Positions 38,059-47,351 of a stretch of 64,000 bases of DNA are shown here, piece after piece. This DNA comes from Candidatus Magnetominusculus dajiuhuensis (GTDB lineage Bacteria; Nitrospirota; Thermodesulfovibrionia; Thermodesulfovibrionales; Magnetobacteriaceae), in contig JADFXP010000008.1 in assembly GCA_015233465.1 (NCBI GenBank), positions 1-64,000 of the forward strand, given 5' to 3'. Numbering within the stretch: the stretch's first letter is position 1; each line of letters begins with the position of its first letter. The translations under genes and the position numbers were made by a program. The notes under the pieces were generated by a model. It worked only from the letters and a program-made list of their open reading frames with translations, had not been told where the DNA came from and searched no databases.

Positions 38059-39218
38059 TAAAACTATTTAATAAAATGAAGATAACCGCTGTGATGATAA
38101 TTTTTATCATGTCACTAACTAGTATTGTTATGGCTGAAGACATAAATGCCATTAATAAAATGTCAAATAATCAAGCAGGCCTTGCCTTTAATATTAGTTC
38201 AGTTTCTTATCTTTATAATAATGACTACGTTGGGATTCCCACTTATAATTCATTTGGAAGACCTATTTATAATGTAAGCAGACATGGGTTTGATCAAGTC
38301 TATTATGGGGAAAATCTTATGCTATTAATGCGTTACAAAGACGGTAAAAGCATAACGTTTACAGCAGGGGTATTTGGAGGACTAATAAATGGTGAAAATG
38401 ATTTATACGCCCCGCTAATGCCTGTAGCATCATTTCATTATGAGCCTGACAATAATTTTTATTTAACATTTGGAACCCTTGATAGAGGCACTCATAACAT
38501 GCTTGATGCCATATTTGACGATACATTATATTATCCAAAGCCATCAAAAGAAGCGACTTTATTTAGAAGGCTGCCTCTTATTAATTCTTCTGAAGTGCCA
38601 AAACCACTTGAGAATGGATTTGAGATTTATTTTGGGTATCTTAGACCCCTTACTTATCAAGGATGGGTAAATTGGAATTATGTAAATACCGCATTAGACA
38701 GAGAATCCTTTGATGCTGCTTCAATATTTTTGTTAGATTTAAAGTCACAAATTGGACTTGTGCTTAATGGAGATTGGCGTTATATTCATAGAGGCGGACA
38801 ATTATATCATAACGGCACACTAATGGATGGTCATGTATTTAATGCAGGCCTTTCATTTTATCCAACCTTTATCCCAAATGCAAAGATCTCAGCAAACCAG
38901 CTTTGGTCACATGATATAGCAAACAGATACGACCCTTCCAAAACGCTTAACGGTAATGGACAAGAGGCAAGACTAGAATATAATCTGTATGGTTTCAATC
39001 TTTCTACAACATATTGGAATGGCAGAAAATTTTATACAGAAGACGGTAATCCATTTTATCAGGCACAAAATTTCATCAACTTCGGCATTGATAAAAAATT
39101 TATAATTACAGACAGTATAAATATAGGATTTGGCATTACAGCATATGATGTAGATAATAAATTTGCGCACTCTGAAAAGATATTCATTAATTTTGACAAA
39201 ATTATTAAGATTTTATAA
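38055..39218 (+). CDS. Predicted outer-membrane beta-barrel protein, paralogue 2
   Basis: A 387-residue paralogue of the preceding gene, with a signal peptide ending SIVMA. It overlaps the first by 4 bp (ATGA), so the two are co-translated and probably function together or form similar pores. Shared segments include FGTLDR, MLDAIFDDTL, LNGNGQEARLEYNLY and a terminal FINFDKIIKIL. Its stop codon lies within the first hairpin of repeat copy E. The substrate is unknown. Confidence 0.75.
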   Translation: MIKLFNKMKITAVMIIFIMSLTSIVMAEDINAINKMSNNQAGLAFNISSVSYLYNNDYVGIPTYNSFGRPIYNVSRHGFDQVYYGENLMLLMRYKDGKSITFTAGVFGGLINGENDLYAPLMPVASFHYEPDNNFYLTFGTLDRGTHNMLDAIFDDTLYYPKPSKEATLFRRLPLINSSEVPKPLENGFEIYFGYLRPLTYQGWVNWNYVNTALDRESFDAASIFLLDLKSQIGLVLNGDWRYIHRGGQLYHNGTLMDGHVFNAGLSFYPTFIPNAKISANQLWSHDIANRYDPSKTLNGNGQEARLEYNLYGFNLSTTYWNGRKFYTEDGNPFYQAQNFINFGIDKKFIITDSINIGFGITAYDVDNKFAHSEKIFINFDKIIKIL

Positions 39219-39287
39219 GGGCGCTGCCCTTATAACCCGCAAAGGGATTTTTAAAACGGGTCTACGACCCTCCCTTTGAACCCATTA
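39213..39287 (-). repeat. Two-hairpin palindromic repeat, long form, copy E
   Basis: Hairpin TTATAAGGGC-GCT-GCCCTTATAA at 39213-39235 contains the stop codon of the barrel gene. The second arm pair (AAAGGGA at 39241, TCCCTTT at 39271) is expanded by an inner hairpin CGGGTC-TAC-GACCC. The end CCCATTA marks the element boundary. It is inverted relative to copy F, 34 bp away. Confidence 0.85.
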
Positions 39288-39321
39288 ACTATAACATTGA
39301 ATAATTATTAATATAAAATTA

Positions 39322-39375
39322 TAGGGTCAAGGGAACGAGTTCCCTTGCAGGATTTTTAAGGGCAGAGCCCTTAAA
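39322..39375 (+). repeat. Two-hairpin palindromic repeat, copy F
   Basis: Hairpin CAAGGGAA-CGAG-TTCCCTTG at 39328-39347, spacer CAGGAT, hairpin TTTAAGGGC-AGA-GCCCTTAAA at 39355-39375. It ends 16 bp before the ATG of the ParB-like gene. Copies E and F form a head-opposed pair in the spacer between barrels and parB-like gene. Confidence 0.9.
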
Positions 39376-39390
39376 GAAAGGGAAAATAAA

Positions 39391-40200
39391 ATGCTGACAA
39401 CTAAACGATATGAGTATTTGACATTTGAGGCGATTCAAATCCATCCGGATATCAAAAATCACAGGTCTATTGATCTGCGAAAGGTAACGCATTACGAGCA
39501 GGACATTATTAAAAATGGTCTATTAGAGCCATTAGTAGTATGGGAAAAGAAACATCAGGAATATTATCTTGTCGGCGGATTTCACAGAATGGCAGCTATT
39601 AGAAATATCCGAATAAATAACATTGGGTATTTTGACCGTATTGATGTGCGCGTTGTAAGCGGGGATTTTGATGAGATTGTAGCTCTAAATCTAAAGTTAA
39701 ATGCAGACAGGGTTGATACTAAGATTACAGATTTCTTTGATATAATCATATATCTAAATAATGCAAATTGGGACAAACAGAGGATTTCTTCATTTATTGA
39801 TAGGAGCGTTTCATTTATTGAAGAGATAATACGCTATGCCCCAGGTATGGACTCAAAGGTAAGGGCGCTGCTCTCAGAAGGCAGGATAACATGGACAAAG
39901 GCAAAGGCAATCTGTAAGGCAGTCCTTGACGCTCCAGCAGGCAGTGAAAGAGACGTTTTGAATGCACAATTAAAGGCAATTACTGAAAATCCGTCATCAG
40001 CCGACCAGAAAAAACGGCCGCTTACATTTAAATCTGCAAAAGGCAGGATTTCTAAACACCTCAAGACTGGAAAGCCATCTTCCTATACAATTAATACCAA
40101 GACCTTATTATCGTTATTACTGGTGCTTGAAGGCAAATCCTATGAAGATGCACATGTTGAACAGATTAAAGAGGTATTCCCGGGTCTATTTTGGGATTAA
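39391..40200 (+). CDS. ParB-like N-terminal-domain protein
   Basis: A 269-residue protein with a ParB/sulfiredoxin-like domain (about 15-110): IDLRKVTHYEQDIIKNGLLE, PLVVWEKK and the GGFHRMAAI motif that replaces the usual GERR/GxxR phosphate loop. A helical region follows (about 115-185, with MDSKVRALLSEGRITWTKAK, ParB-like HTH). It is not next to parA or an origin, so it is probably a regulator rather than the partition protein. The two-component gene downstream starts 8 bp after its stop and is likely co-transcribed. Confidence 0.8.
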   Translation: MLTTKRYEYLTFEAIQIHPDIKNHRSIDLRKVTHYEQDIIKNGLLEPLVVWEKKHQEYYLVGGFHRMAAIRNIRINNIGYFDRIDVRVVSGDFDEIVALNLKLNADRVDTKITDFFDIIIYLNNANWDKQRISSFIDRSVSFIEEIIRYAPGMDSKVRALLSEGRITWTKAKAICKAVLDAPAGSERDVLNAQLKAITENPSSADQKKRPLTFKSAKGRISKHLKTGKPSSYTINTKTLLSLLLVLEGKSYEDAHVEQIKEVFPGLFWD

Positions 40201-40208
40201 ATAAAAAA

Positions 40209-41375
40209 ATGGCTAAAAACAAACGAAAGGTTTTATTAATAGATGCTGACAAGATTAATCGGGCTGAGATTAGGGCTGCCATCAGTGAGGAATATGAGGT
40301 AATTGATGCTGTAACTGGTGAAATAGGAATGATGTTAGCTGAAAAACAGTCTCCTGATATAATTCTATTAGAGGTTATATTGCCTGTTATGGATGGTTTC
40401 AGCGTATGCCATTCCTTAAAACATAATAAGACTACCCGCAGAATCCCAGTTATATTTATCTCATCAATTGAAGATCAAAGGGAAAAGGTCGTTGGGCTTC
40501 AAATCGGAGGGACTGATTTTATCACTAAACCTGTGAATAAATATGAACTCATGGCACGTATTGAAAAGCACATCAAGACCCATATATACGCCCGTGAACT
40601 TGAACAACAGATACAAGCGCGTACCCAGCAGTTAATCCATGCAGACAGACTTGCCTCACTTGGAGTATTTGCAGCAGGGCTTGCTCATGAAATAAATAAT
40701 CCAAATACATTTATCTCAGGCAATGTTCAGACCCTTAGGAATTTCTGGCAGGTAGCCTTGCCCATTCTTACTAAACATGCTGACGAAAATCCTGAAATTA
40801 AGGATTATCTCAGTGAAGTTGACGGCATGCTTGACGGCATTCAAGAAGGCAGCCGCAGAATAAGCGTTATTGTCAATAGCTCAAAGGGACATGCCAAGGT
40901 TAAAAGCGATACAAGGGAATTAAATACCTTGTTATTTATAATTAACGAGGCAATGATACTGTTAAAACACCGCATTAAAGATGAAATGACCGTTACAATA
41001 GACGTACCAGCAGGCATCAGAATTACCTGCAATAAACAAAAATTATCTCAGGTCTTTGTTAATTTAATAGGTAATGCAATGGATGCAATGGGGAAATCAG
41101 GAAAGATTAATGTTAATGTAGTAGAAGAAACTGAGCATGTATCTATAAAGATAGCAGACACTGGGCCTGGAATTCCAGAAGATAATATAATAAAAATATT
41201 TGATCCATTTTATACAACAAAAGGAGATAAAGACGGCACAGGCTTAGGACTTTATATTGTTAAAGAAATTATTAATGAACACGACGGCTTAATATTTGTC
41301 TCTAAGACCAGCGATACTGGAACAGAATTTACAATAACCTTGCCCAAAGATACATCTGCTTCAAAGGTAAAATAA
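40209..41375 (+). CDS. Pseudoreceiver-histidine kinase
   Basis: About 388 residues: a receiver (1-120), a coiled coil, then HisKA with LAHEINNPNTFISGN and an ATPase domain (NLIGNAMDAMGKSG, DTGPGIP, GTGLGLYIVKEI). In the receiver the phosphoacceptor position is Glu55 (IILLEVILPVMDG) instead of Asp, and the acidic pair is reduced (LIDADK). It therefore cannot be phosphorylated normally and may be locked in an active-like state. A TTG at 40191 could open the frame 8 bp inside the ParB-like gene; ATG 40209 gives a cleaner receiver start. Confidence 0.88.
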   Translation: MAKNKRKVLLIDADKINRAEIRAAISEEYEVIDAVTGEIGMMLAEKQSPDIILLEVILPVMDGFSVCHSLKHNKTTRRIPVIFISSIEDQREKVVGLQIGGTDFITKPVNKYELMARIEKHIKTHIYARELEQQIQARTQQLIHADRLASLGVFAAGLAHEINNPNTFISGNVQTLRNFWQVALPILTKHADENPEIKDYLSEVDGMLDGIQEGSRRISVIVNSSKGHAKVKSDTRELNTLLFIINEAMILLKHRIKDEMTVTIDVPAGIRITCNKQKLSQVFVNLIGNAMDAMGKSGKINVNVVEETEHVSIKIADTGPGIPEDNIIKIFDPFYTTKGDKDGTGLGLYIVKEIINEHDGLIFVSKTSDTGTEFTITLPKDTSASKVK

Positions 41376-41378
41376 ATT

Positions 41379-41424
41379 ATGGATTCAAAGGCAGCCCCCC
41401 TGACCCGTTAAAAAAAACCCATTA
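41379..41424 (+). repeat. Degenerate palindromic repeat remnant, copy G
   Basis: ATGGATTCAAAGGCAGCC, ACCCGTTAAAAAA and ACCCATTA resemble pieces of the long form of the repeat (ATGGGTTCAAAGGG...ACCCGTTT), but the arms no longer pair well. It sits just after the pseudoreceiver kinase stop. Confidence 0.4.
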
Positions 41425-41480
41425 CTGTAACGTGTAGATAAAAAAAAGACAGAACCATTATTCTTTAGTTATTAATTTAA

Positions 41481-41876
41481 TTATTTTTTTATATCTTGTT
41501 CGGCGCAATGCTCTTTCATTGAAACAAGTTCAAATGTAGTAGTCCTGAGACGTTCAACTAAAGCCTTGATAATAACCCTAAAGTGTTCTGCGGTTTTATT
41601 TATCTCTTCATCAAGCATATCTTTATTCATTAAACCGACCTGCACATCAGTAATAGCTATAGCATTTGCAGAACGAGGTCCTTTATCAAGATAACTCATC
41701 TCACCAAATATATCACCTTTGCCAAGTTTCGCAATTACTATTTTATTCCCATTAACAACCTTAGAGATTTCAACCTGTCCTTCAATTACAACATAAGTCC
41801 CTTCGCCATAGGTCCCTTCTTTAAAAATAACCTTACCTGCTTTATGAGCTTCTGTAGTGCCAAGCATTCTTGCCAT
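41481..41876 (-). CDS. Cyclic-nucleotide-binding-domain protein
   Basis: About 131 residues, a single CNB domain: GKVIFKEGTYGEGTYVVIEG, VEISK and the phosphate-binding cassette FGEMSYLDKGPRSANAIA with the conserved Glu and Arg. There is no DNA-binding HTH, so it is not a CRP regulator; it may act as a small cAMP/cGMP-type sensor subunit. A GTG at 41888 overlaps the ribosome site GAGGTG; the ATG at 41876 is properly spaced from it. Confidence 0.87.
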   Translation of the reverse strand: MARMLGTTEAHKAGKVIFKEGTYGEGTYVVIEGQVEISKVVNGNKIVIAKLGKGDIFGEMSYLDKGPRSANAIAITDVQVGLMNKDMLDEEINKTAEHFRVIIKALVERLRTTTFELVSMKEHCAEQDIKK

Positions 41877-42057
41877 TATCTTAATCACCTCATATCAATA
41901 TTTTTAAAATATATCAAGTATTTATATATTATTTATTAATGAATCAATTTATATAATAACCCAATTCTATTATTTTGTCAATTATTCAAGGTTGATTTAA
42001 AAAATCTTCAGGTATATACTAATAATTAAAACATATTTTGATTTGGGCGGAATATAA

Positions 42058-43812
42058 ATGGCAGAGAAATGGATACAAATCACTAATGATGAACTAAAAC
42101 AGATTTTAGTTGAACATCATAAATGGCTTTCAGATAAGAAAACTGGATCAAGGGCAGTACTAAGAAATAAACAACTTAATCCACAAGACCTTTCAAACAT
42201 CAATTTATCAGAGGCCGATCTATCTGAAACTAATCTCTTTAATGTAAACCTGTCTAATGCTAACCTAACAAATGCCAATCTATCAGGGGCTAAACTTGAA
42301 AGTACAAACCTTAAAAAGGCAGTATTAAGAGATGCAAATCTTCAAAAAGCTGATTTATCTCAAGCTATGTTTCTGAAAGAAGAGCAGCTCTCAGGCACTG
42401 ATCTCACAGGTGCGATATTACCTTCTTTTATAGATTTTAAATGTATAGACCATCTAAATGAATCATCTAAAAATGCGCGCAGTATATTTATGATTATGCT
42501 TCTTACATGTCTTTATTCAATTATTACTATTCACTCAACCGTAATTTCTTCATTAATTACAAATTCTGCAAATACAAACCTGCCTTTTCTTAACGTTAAT
42601 ATACCGATTGTATGGTTTTATTACACTGCATGGATATATTTATTAGGGATATATGTATATTATCATATAATAATGCTTAGACTTTGGGAGATAATCGGAG
42701 GACTTCCAGCCTTGTTTCAAGATGGCAGGAGTCTTGATCAAAGAATGCACCCTTGGCTTGTTACAGGGATAATCTATGTATATTTTGACAGGCTGAAAAG
42801 TAAAAAACCCCTAATTAAGTTACAATGGTTAATGGTTGTTATATTATCATGGGGTTCTATTCCGCTTACAATAATGCTTTTATGGTGGAAATTTCTTGGA
42901 AGACGCGAAATCTATTGGACATTTGTGCATATAATAAGTTTTTTAACTGCTATAATATTTGGGATATTTTTCTATCATATCACAGTATCGCAGCTCAAAG
43001 GAAGTTATCTTGATAACTCTGCTCACATTAAGTGGTATAAAAGCGCTGCAAACGTACCTAATATTGCTATGATTTCTGCCACCTTAATAATAACAATTAT
43101 ATTATCGTTTTATTCCATTGCTACAGTTAATTCAAAGACAGCTATTGATCTGAGTTTCAAAAAGATTTCACAAACTCCATCAAATTGGAACGGAAACGTA
43201 AAGGATGTTACTGGAGCAGTATTAACTGGACGAAACCTTGAAGGCTTAAAAGGTGAAGGAACTTTTTTAGTGCAGGCAGATATGACTAAGATTAACCTAA
43301 AAGGCGCAAACCTAAGGGGAGCTGACTTAGAAGATGCAACCCTGATAGATGCAGAGATGCAAAATATAAACCTAAAAAAAGCTAACCTAAAAGGGGCAAC
43401 CCTTTCTGGTGCAAACCTGACAGATGCTGTCCTTAATAGGTCTAATCTAAGCGAGACATCTTTGGTAAAAGCAATCCTTATAAATGCCTCTTTGTTTGAT
43501 GCTAATCTTGCCAGCGCTGACCTATCTGGAGCTAAACTCAATAATGCTGAACTAACACAGACGAACCTTGACCAAACTGATTTCTCATATGCAGATTTAA
43601 CGGGAGCAGACATTAATTCCGCAAATGTAACTTCTGCAATTTTTTTTAAGGCTAATCTTACAAAGGCTGATCTAAGGCTGACAAAAGGTCTTACAATCAA
43701 ACAACTCAAAGAGACAAAATCACTTTATAAAACTAAACTTGACCCCTTGCTTTTATATGAAATTGAAGAAACTGCTCCTCATTTATTAGAAGAATATAAA
43801 TCTTCAAAGTAA
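42058..43812 (+). CDS. Membrane protein flanked by pentapeptide-repeat domains
   Basis: A 584-residue protein. Residues about 40-130 are pentapeptide repeats (ANLTNANLSGAKL, consensus A(D/N)Lxx). Residues about 140-365 hold five or so membrane helices (IFMIMLLTCLYSIITIH, IVWFYYTAWIYLLGIYVY, LTAIIFGIFFYHITV). Residues about 385-555 are a second, longer pentapeptide-repeat solenoid. Pentapeptide repeats form a right-handed quadrilateral beta-helix used for protein contact or DNA mimicry. Function is unknown. The ATG follows GGGCGGAAT-like sequence. Confidence 0.85.
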   Translation: MAEKWIQITNDELKQILVEHHKWLSDKKTGSRAVLRNKQLNPQDLSNINLSEADLSETNLFNVNLSNANLTNANLSGAKLESTNLKKAVLRDANLQKADLSQAMFLKEEQLSGTDLTGAILPSFIDFKCIDHLNESSKNARSIFMIMLLTCLYSIITIHSTVISSLITNSANTNLPFLNVNIPIVWFYYTAWIYLLGIYVYYHIIMLRLWEIIGGLPALFQDGRSLDQRMHPWLVTGIIYVYFDRLKSKKPLIKLQWLMVVILSWGSIPLTIMLLWWKFLGRREIYWTFVHIISFLTAIIFGIFFYHITVSQLKGSYLDNSAHIKWYKSAANVPNIAMISATLIITIILSFYSIATVNSKTAIDLSFKKISQTPSNWNGNVKDVTGAVLTGRNLEGLKGEGTFLVQADMTKINLKGANLRGADLEDATLIDAEMQNINLKKANLKGATLSGANLTDAVLNRSNLSETSLVKAILINASLFDANLASADLSGAKLNNAELTQTNLDQTDFSYADLTGADINSANVTSAIFFKANLTKADLRLTKGLTIKQLKETKSLYKTKLDPLLLYEIEETAPHLLEEYKSSK

Positions 43813-43827
43813 TAATATTTTTACCCC

Positions 43828-43854
43828 GTAGGGGCACGCTCAGCGTGCCCCTAC
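43828..43854. repeat. GTAGGGGC-family palindrome
   Basis: A perfect 12-bp inverted repeat GTAGGGGCACGC with loop TCA, immediately downstream of the pentapeptide gene. It could serve as a terminator-like hairpin, but it has no T-run. Apart from it, the 200-bp spacer before the HD-GYP gene shows nothing recognisable. Confidence 0.85.
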
Positions 43855-44014
43855 AATGACGTTGATTCAATCTTGTAGATTGAGCCAAAATATTTAGGAA
43901 TTTAATTTCTCTAAGTATTATAAAAAAAATTCTTAACAGCAAACTGTGTGGTTCAGACCCCTTGCCTGAACCATCTATATACAATATAAGAATTTGGAGG
44001 CGCTGGGACACAAT

Positions 44015-44650
44015 ATGAATGAAATAATAGAATTATACGATGAAATGCTGAATAGGCTAATAATAGCTGCAGAATATAGAGATACGGATGTCCCAAAACA
44101 CATTATAAGGATTAAACTATACTCTGAATGGCTCTCAAGAGAGTTAAAGATGTCTCAAGACTTTATAGAATCTATAAAATTTGCAGCAGCTCTGCACGAT
44201 ATAGGAAAAATCGGGATACCTTACGACATACTCTTTAAACAAGGAGGACTCAGTAGAGAAGAATTTGTAGCTATAAAAAATCATTCACAGATTGGCGCAA
44301 ATATCCTTGAAGGCTCTAATAATAGCCGTATTCAAATGGCAGCTTCAATTGCCCTTAATCACCATGAAAGATGTGACGGCTCAGGGTATCCAAATGGAAT
44401 CAAAAAAAATACTATACCAATAGAGGCAAAGATAGTAACAATCTGCGATCAATACGATGCGCTAATGATGAAGAAACCATACAAACCCTCATATGGTCAC
44501 AAAAAATCACTTGAAATAATAACAAAAGGTGATGGAAGAACACTTCCACAACACTTTGACCAAGATGTGCTTTCAGCGTTTAAGAAAATCGCAGGTGAAT
44601 TTGAGTCTATTTTTAATACTTATCAAGATTTGAATGATGATATTATATGA
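44015..44650 (+). CDS. Stand-alone HD-GYP domain protein (c-di-GMP phosphodiesterase, predicted)
   Basis: About 211 residues. The HD motif is in ALHDIGKIGIP and the GYP signature is HHERCDGSGYPNG; downstream DQYDALMMKKPYKP and the late HFDQDVLSAF are also conserved in this class. HD-GYP enzymes hydrolyse c-di-GMP to pGpG or GMP. There is no receiver or sensor fused. A TTG at 43994 overlaps the GGAGG that probably serves as ribosome site for the ATG at 44015. It links functionally to the PilZ kinase at 20414. Confidence 0.9.
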   Translation: MNEIIELYDEMLNRLIIAAEYRDTDVPKHIIRIKLYSEWLSRELKMSQDFIESIKFAAALHDIGKIGIPYDILFKQGGLSREEFVAIKNHSQIGANILEGSNNSRIQMAASIALNHHERCDGSGYPNGIKKNTIPIEAKIVTICDQYDALMMKKPYKPSYGHKKSLEIITKGDGRTLPQHFDQDVLSAFKKIAGEFESIFNTYQDLNDDII

Positions 44651-44765
44651 TTATCTGAAAACCGCCTTTACAGAATTAATATGGTTATGTTAATATTCTA
44701 AAATTAGATTCTTAACATTTATAAAAATCAGATTATATCTTGGAATTCTGATAAGAATCCCCTTC

Positions 44766-44793
44766 GTAGGGGCACGACGCATCGTGTACCTGC
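44766..44793. repeat. GTAGGGGC-family palindrome, imperfect
   Basis: GTAGGGGCACGA-CGCA-TCGTGTACCTGC pairs with two mismatches. It sits in the spacer upstream of rpsO. Its first arm shares GTAGGGGCACG with the perfect palindrome at 43828. Confidence 0.7.
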
Positions 44794-44835
44794 AAGATGA
44801 TAAACGAGATATATATTTAAAAAAGGAGCAAGACA

Positions 44836-45105
44836 GTGGGCTTAGAAAAAGAGAAAAAACAGCAAGTAATAGGAGATTTTAAGATTCACGAAAAAGACAG
44901 CGGCTCGCCAGAGGTGCAGATTGCGATTTTGAGCGAAAAATTAGGTTATTTAACTGAACATTTCAAACTTCATAAAAAAGATCATCATTCACGCAGAGGG
45001 CTTTTACGCATGGTTTCAAGAAGGAGAAAACTTCTTGATTATCTAAAATCTAAAGACAATGAACGCTATTTATCCTTGATTAAACGCCTAAGTATTAGGA
45101 AATAA
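44836..45105 (+). CDS. rpsO: 30S ribosomal protein S15
   Basis: An 89-residue S15, full length. Motifs: [32 protein letters not shown] and [12 protein letters not shown]. It starts with GTG, 7 nt after AAAAAGGAG. It is followed by pnp, the conserved rpsO-pnp pair. The 106-bp gap to pnp holds a short direct repeat (ACGATAA twice). Confidence 0.97.
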   Translation: MGLEKEKKQQVIGDFKIHEKDSGSPEVQIAILSEKLGYLTEHFKLHKKDHHSRRGLLRMVSRRRKLLDYLKSKDNERYLSLIKRLSIRK

Positions 45106-45211
45106 GGCGTGGATTGAAAATAATCAGCAACTTGCAATATGCAAAAGACGATAAACGATAAACGACTGACGATAGGCGGCAGTCAACTGGCAACAATAAA
45201 GGAGAATATAT

Positions 45212-47320
45212 TTGAAATCCCCATTCCAAGTAGAATTGCAAATAAGAGATAAGAAGTTAATTTTAGAAACAGGACTATTAGCAAAACAGGCTGATGGAGC
45301 AATAGTAGCCAGATACGGAGATACAATATTACTTACAACAGCAGTATCTTCAAGACTGGAAAGAGATACATTAGATTTTATACCTCTAACTATAGACTAT
45401 CAAGAAAAAGCCTATGCAGCAGGCAAGATACCAGGCGGATTTTTAAAGCGTGAGGGAAGACCCTCTGAAAAGGAAACCCTGACATCACGTCTTACCGACC
45501 GCTCAATAAGGCCTTTATTTAAAAAAGGTTATAGGTTTGATTCACAGGGAATTTCAAATGTAATATCTTATGGAGATGAAAATATCTCTGATATATTAAG
45601 CATTATCTCAATGTCTGCTGCATTTGTCATTTCAGAGATTCCATTTGATGAACCAGTTGGCGCAGTCAGGGTTGGACGTATAAATGAAGAATTTATCGTA
45701 AATCCTACGCTTGTTGAACTTGAAGATTCTGATCTAAATCTAATAGTTTCAGGAACAGCAGAGGCAGTAATTATGGTAGAAGGTTCTGCCCTTGAGCTAT
45801 CAGAAAAGGTGATGCTTTCAGCTATAGAATTTGCGCATGGTTATATTAAGCAAATAGTTGAATTACAAAATGAATTAAGAAAGATTGCTGGCAAACCAAA
45901 AAGGGAATTCTCAGTTCCTAAGATTGATGAAGCTCTGGTTGCATTAGTTAAAGATTTATCCTCTAAGCGGATTCAGGAATCCTTTAGTATTCCTGATAAA
46001 CTCATTAGACAGAGAATCCTTGATGATATATTGCATGAGACAATTACTAAAATAAATACTGATGCCCCTGATACAAACAAGAGTAAAGAAATCTCATCCG
46101 TATTTTTTGATATTGAAAAAGACATGATGAGAGACCTGATAATAAATGAAAATAGAAGGGCAGACGGAAGAACCCCTGATCAGATTAGAAAGATTAGCTG
46201 CATCGTAGGTTATCTGCCAAAGGCTCATGGTTCAGCGGTATTTACCAGAGGCGAGACCCAGTCGTTAACTGCTGTAACGCTTGGTACTTCTAGTGACGAA
46301 CAGAGAGTAGATTCCTTAGATGGAGACACATTTAAATCCTTTATTCTCCATTATAATTTCCCTCCCTTTAGCGTTGGAGAGGTAAAACCAATCAGACAGG
46401 CTGGAAGAAGAGAGATAGGTCACGGCGCGCTTGCAGAAAGAGGACTGCGCCCAATATTGCCGTCATCTGAGGTATTTCCTTATACAATTAGGGTAGTTTC
46501 TGATATTTTAGAATCAAACGGCAGTTCATCAATGGCCACAGTATGCTGCGCATCGCTAGCAATGATGGATGCTGGCATCCCAATAAAAGAGCCTGTAGCA
46601 GGAATTGCAATGGGCTTGATAAAAGACGGCGATAAGATAGTGATTTTAACCGATATATTAGGAGTTGAAGATCATCTTGGAGATATGGATTTCAAGGTAA
46701 CAGGGACAAAGACAGGCATTACAGCATTCCAAATGGATGTAAAGATAAAAGGAGTTGGAAGCGATGTAATGGAAAAAGCAGTTGAACATGCGCGTCTTGG
46801 AAGACTGCATATTCTTGGTAAAATAACAGAGGCAATCTCTGGACCAAGAGAAAATCTCTCTTCTAATGCTCCGCGAATTGTACAAATGCAGGTAAAACCT
46901 GAAAAGGTGAGAGATATAATCGGAGCTGGCGGAAAGATTATACGCTCCATAACTGAACAGACAGGCGCTAAGATTGATATAAATGACGATGGACTTATCT
47001 GTATTGCTTCAGCGGATGAAGAGTCTCTAAATATGGCAATCAATATAATAAAAGGCATAGTTGAAGAGCCTGAGATTGGAAAGATATATAGAGGAGAAGT
47101 AAAGAAGATAATGGATTTTGGCGCATTTGTTGAAGTATTGCCTGGCACTGACGGACTGCTGCATATCTCGCAGATATCTGATGCAAGGGTAGCAAAGGTA
47201 ACTGATGAATTAAATGAAGGCGATATGATTTTTGTAAAGATATTAGATATTGATAGGGGCGGGAAGATAAAGCTCAGCCGTAAGGGATTAACAGAAGATG
47301 GAAAAGAGGTTGGTAAATAA
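45212..47320 (+). CDS. pnp: Polyribonucleotide nucleotidyltransferase
   Basis: A 702-residue PNPase, a 3'-5' phosphorolytic exoribonuclease. It has two RNase PH domains (first with GGFLKREGRPSEKETLTSRL; second with RADGRTPDQIR, FTRGETQSL and the catalytic MDFKVTGTKTGITAFQMD), a KH domain (IIGAGGKIIRSITEQTGAKI) and an S1 domain (FGAFVEVLPGTDGLLHISQI). It starts with TTG after AAAGGAG, a start often seen for this gene in AT-rich genomes. Confidence 0.97.
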   Translation: MKSPFQVELQIRDKKLILETGLLAKQADGAIVARYGDTILLTTAVSSRLERDTLDFIPLTIDYQEKAYAAGKIPGGFLKREGRPSEKETLTSRLTDRSIRPLFKKGYRFDSQGISNVISYGDENISDILSIISMSAAFVISEIPFDEPVGAVRVGRINEEFIVNPTLVELEDSDLNLIVSGTAEAVIMVEGSALELSEKVMLSAIEFAHGYIKQIVELQNELRKIAGKPKREFSVPKIDEALVALVKDLSSKRIQESFSIPDKLIRQRILDDILHETITKINTDAPDTNKSKEISSVFFDIEKDMMRDLIINENRRADGRTPDQIRKISCIVGYLPKAHGSAVFTRGETQSLTAVTLGTSSDEQRVDSLDGDTFKSFILHYNFPPFSVGEVKPIRQAGRREIGHGALAERGLRPILPSSEVFPYTIRVVSDILESNGSSSMATVCCASLAMMDAGIPIKEPVAGIAMGLIKDGDKIVILTDILGVEDHLGDMDFKVTGTKTGITAFQMDVKIKGVGSDVMEKAVEHARLGRLHILGKITEAISGPRENLSSNAPRIVQMQVKPEKVRDIIGAGGKIIRSITEQTGAKIDINDDGLICIASADEESLNMAINIIKGIVEEPEIGKIYRGEVKKIMDFGAFVEVLPGTDGLLHISQISDARVAKVTDELNEGDMIFVKILDIDRGGKIKLSRKGLTEDGKEVGK

Positions 47321-47351
47321 TCTTCCATGATATGTTTAATCTCTGGTTTAT

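Noticed and set aside
39391-40200. ParB-like gene taken as evidence for a replication origin or plasmid partition locus
   Set aside because: No parA, parS-like sites or dnaA neighbours were seen, and the motif is GGFHR rather than the canonical ParB box; a regulator is more likely.
41481-41876. Cyclic-nucleotide-binding protein considered as a CRP/FNR transcription factor
   Set aside because: The protein ends after the CNB domain and lacks a helix-turn-helix.
43110-43709. Open frame of 199 codons on the minus strand within the pentapeptide gene
   Set aside because: It is the mirror of the repetitive pentapeptide coding sequence; its repetitive Ser/Arg/Ala composition and lack of a ribosome site show it is a shadow.
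46672-47328. Open frame of 218 codons on the minus strand within pnp
   Set aside because: It lies opposite the conserved KH/S1 part of pnp and has the Ser/Pro/Ile-rich composition of an antisense shadow.
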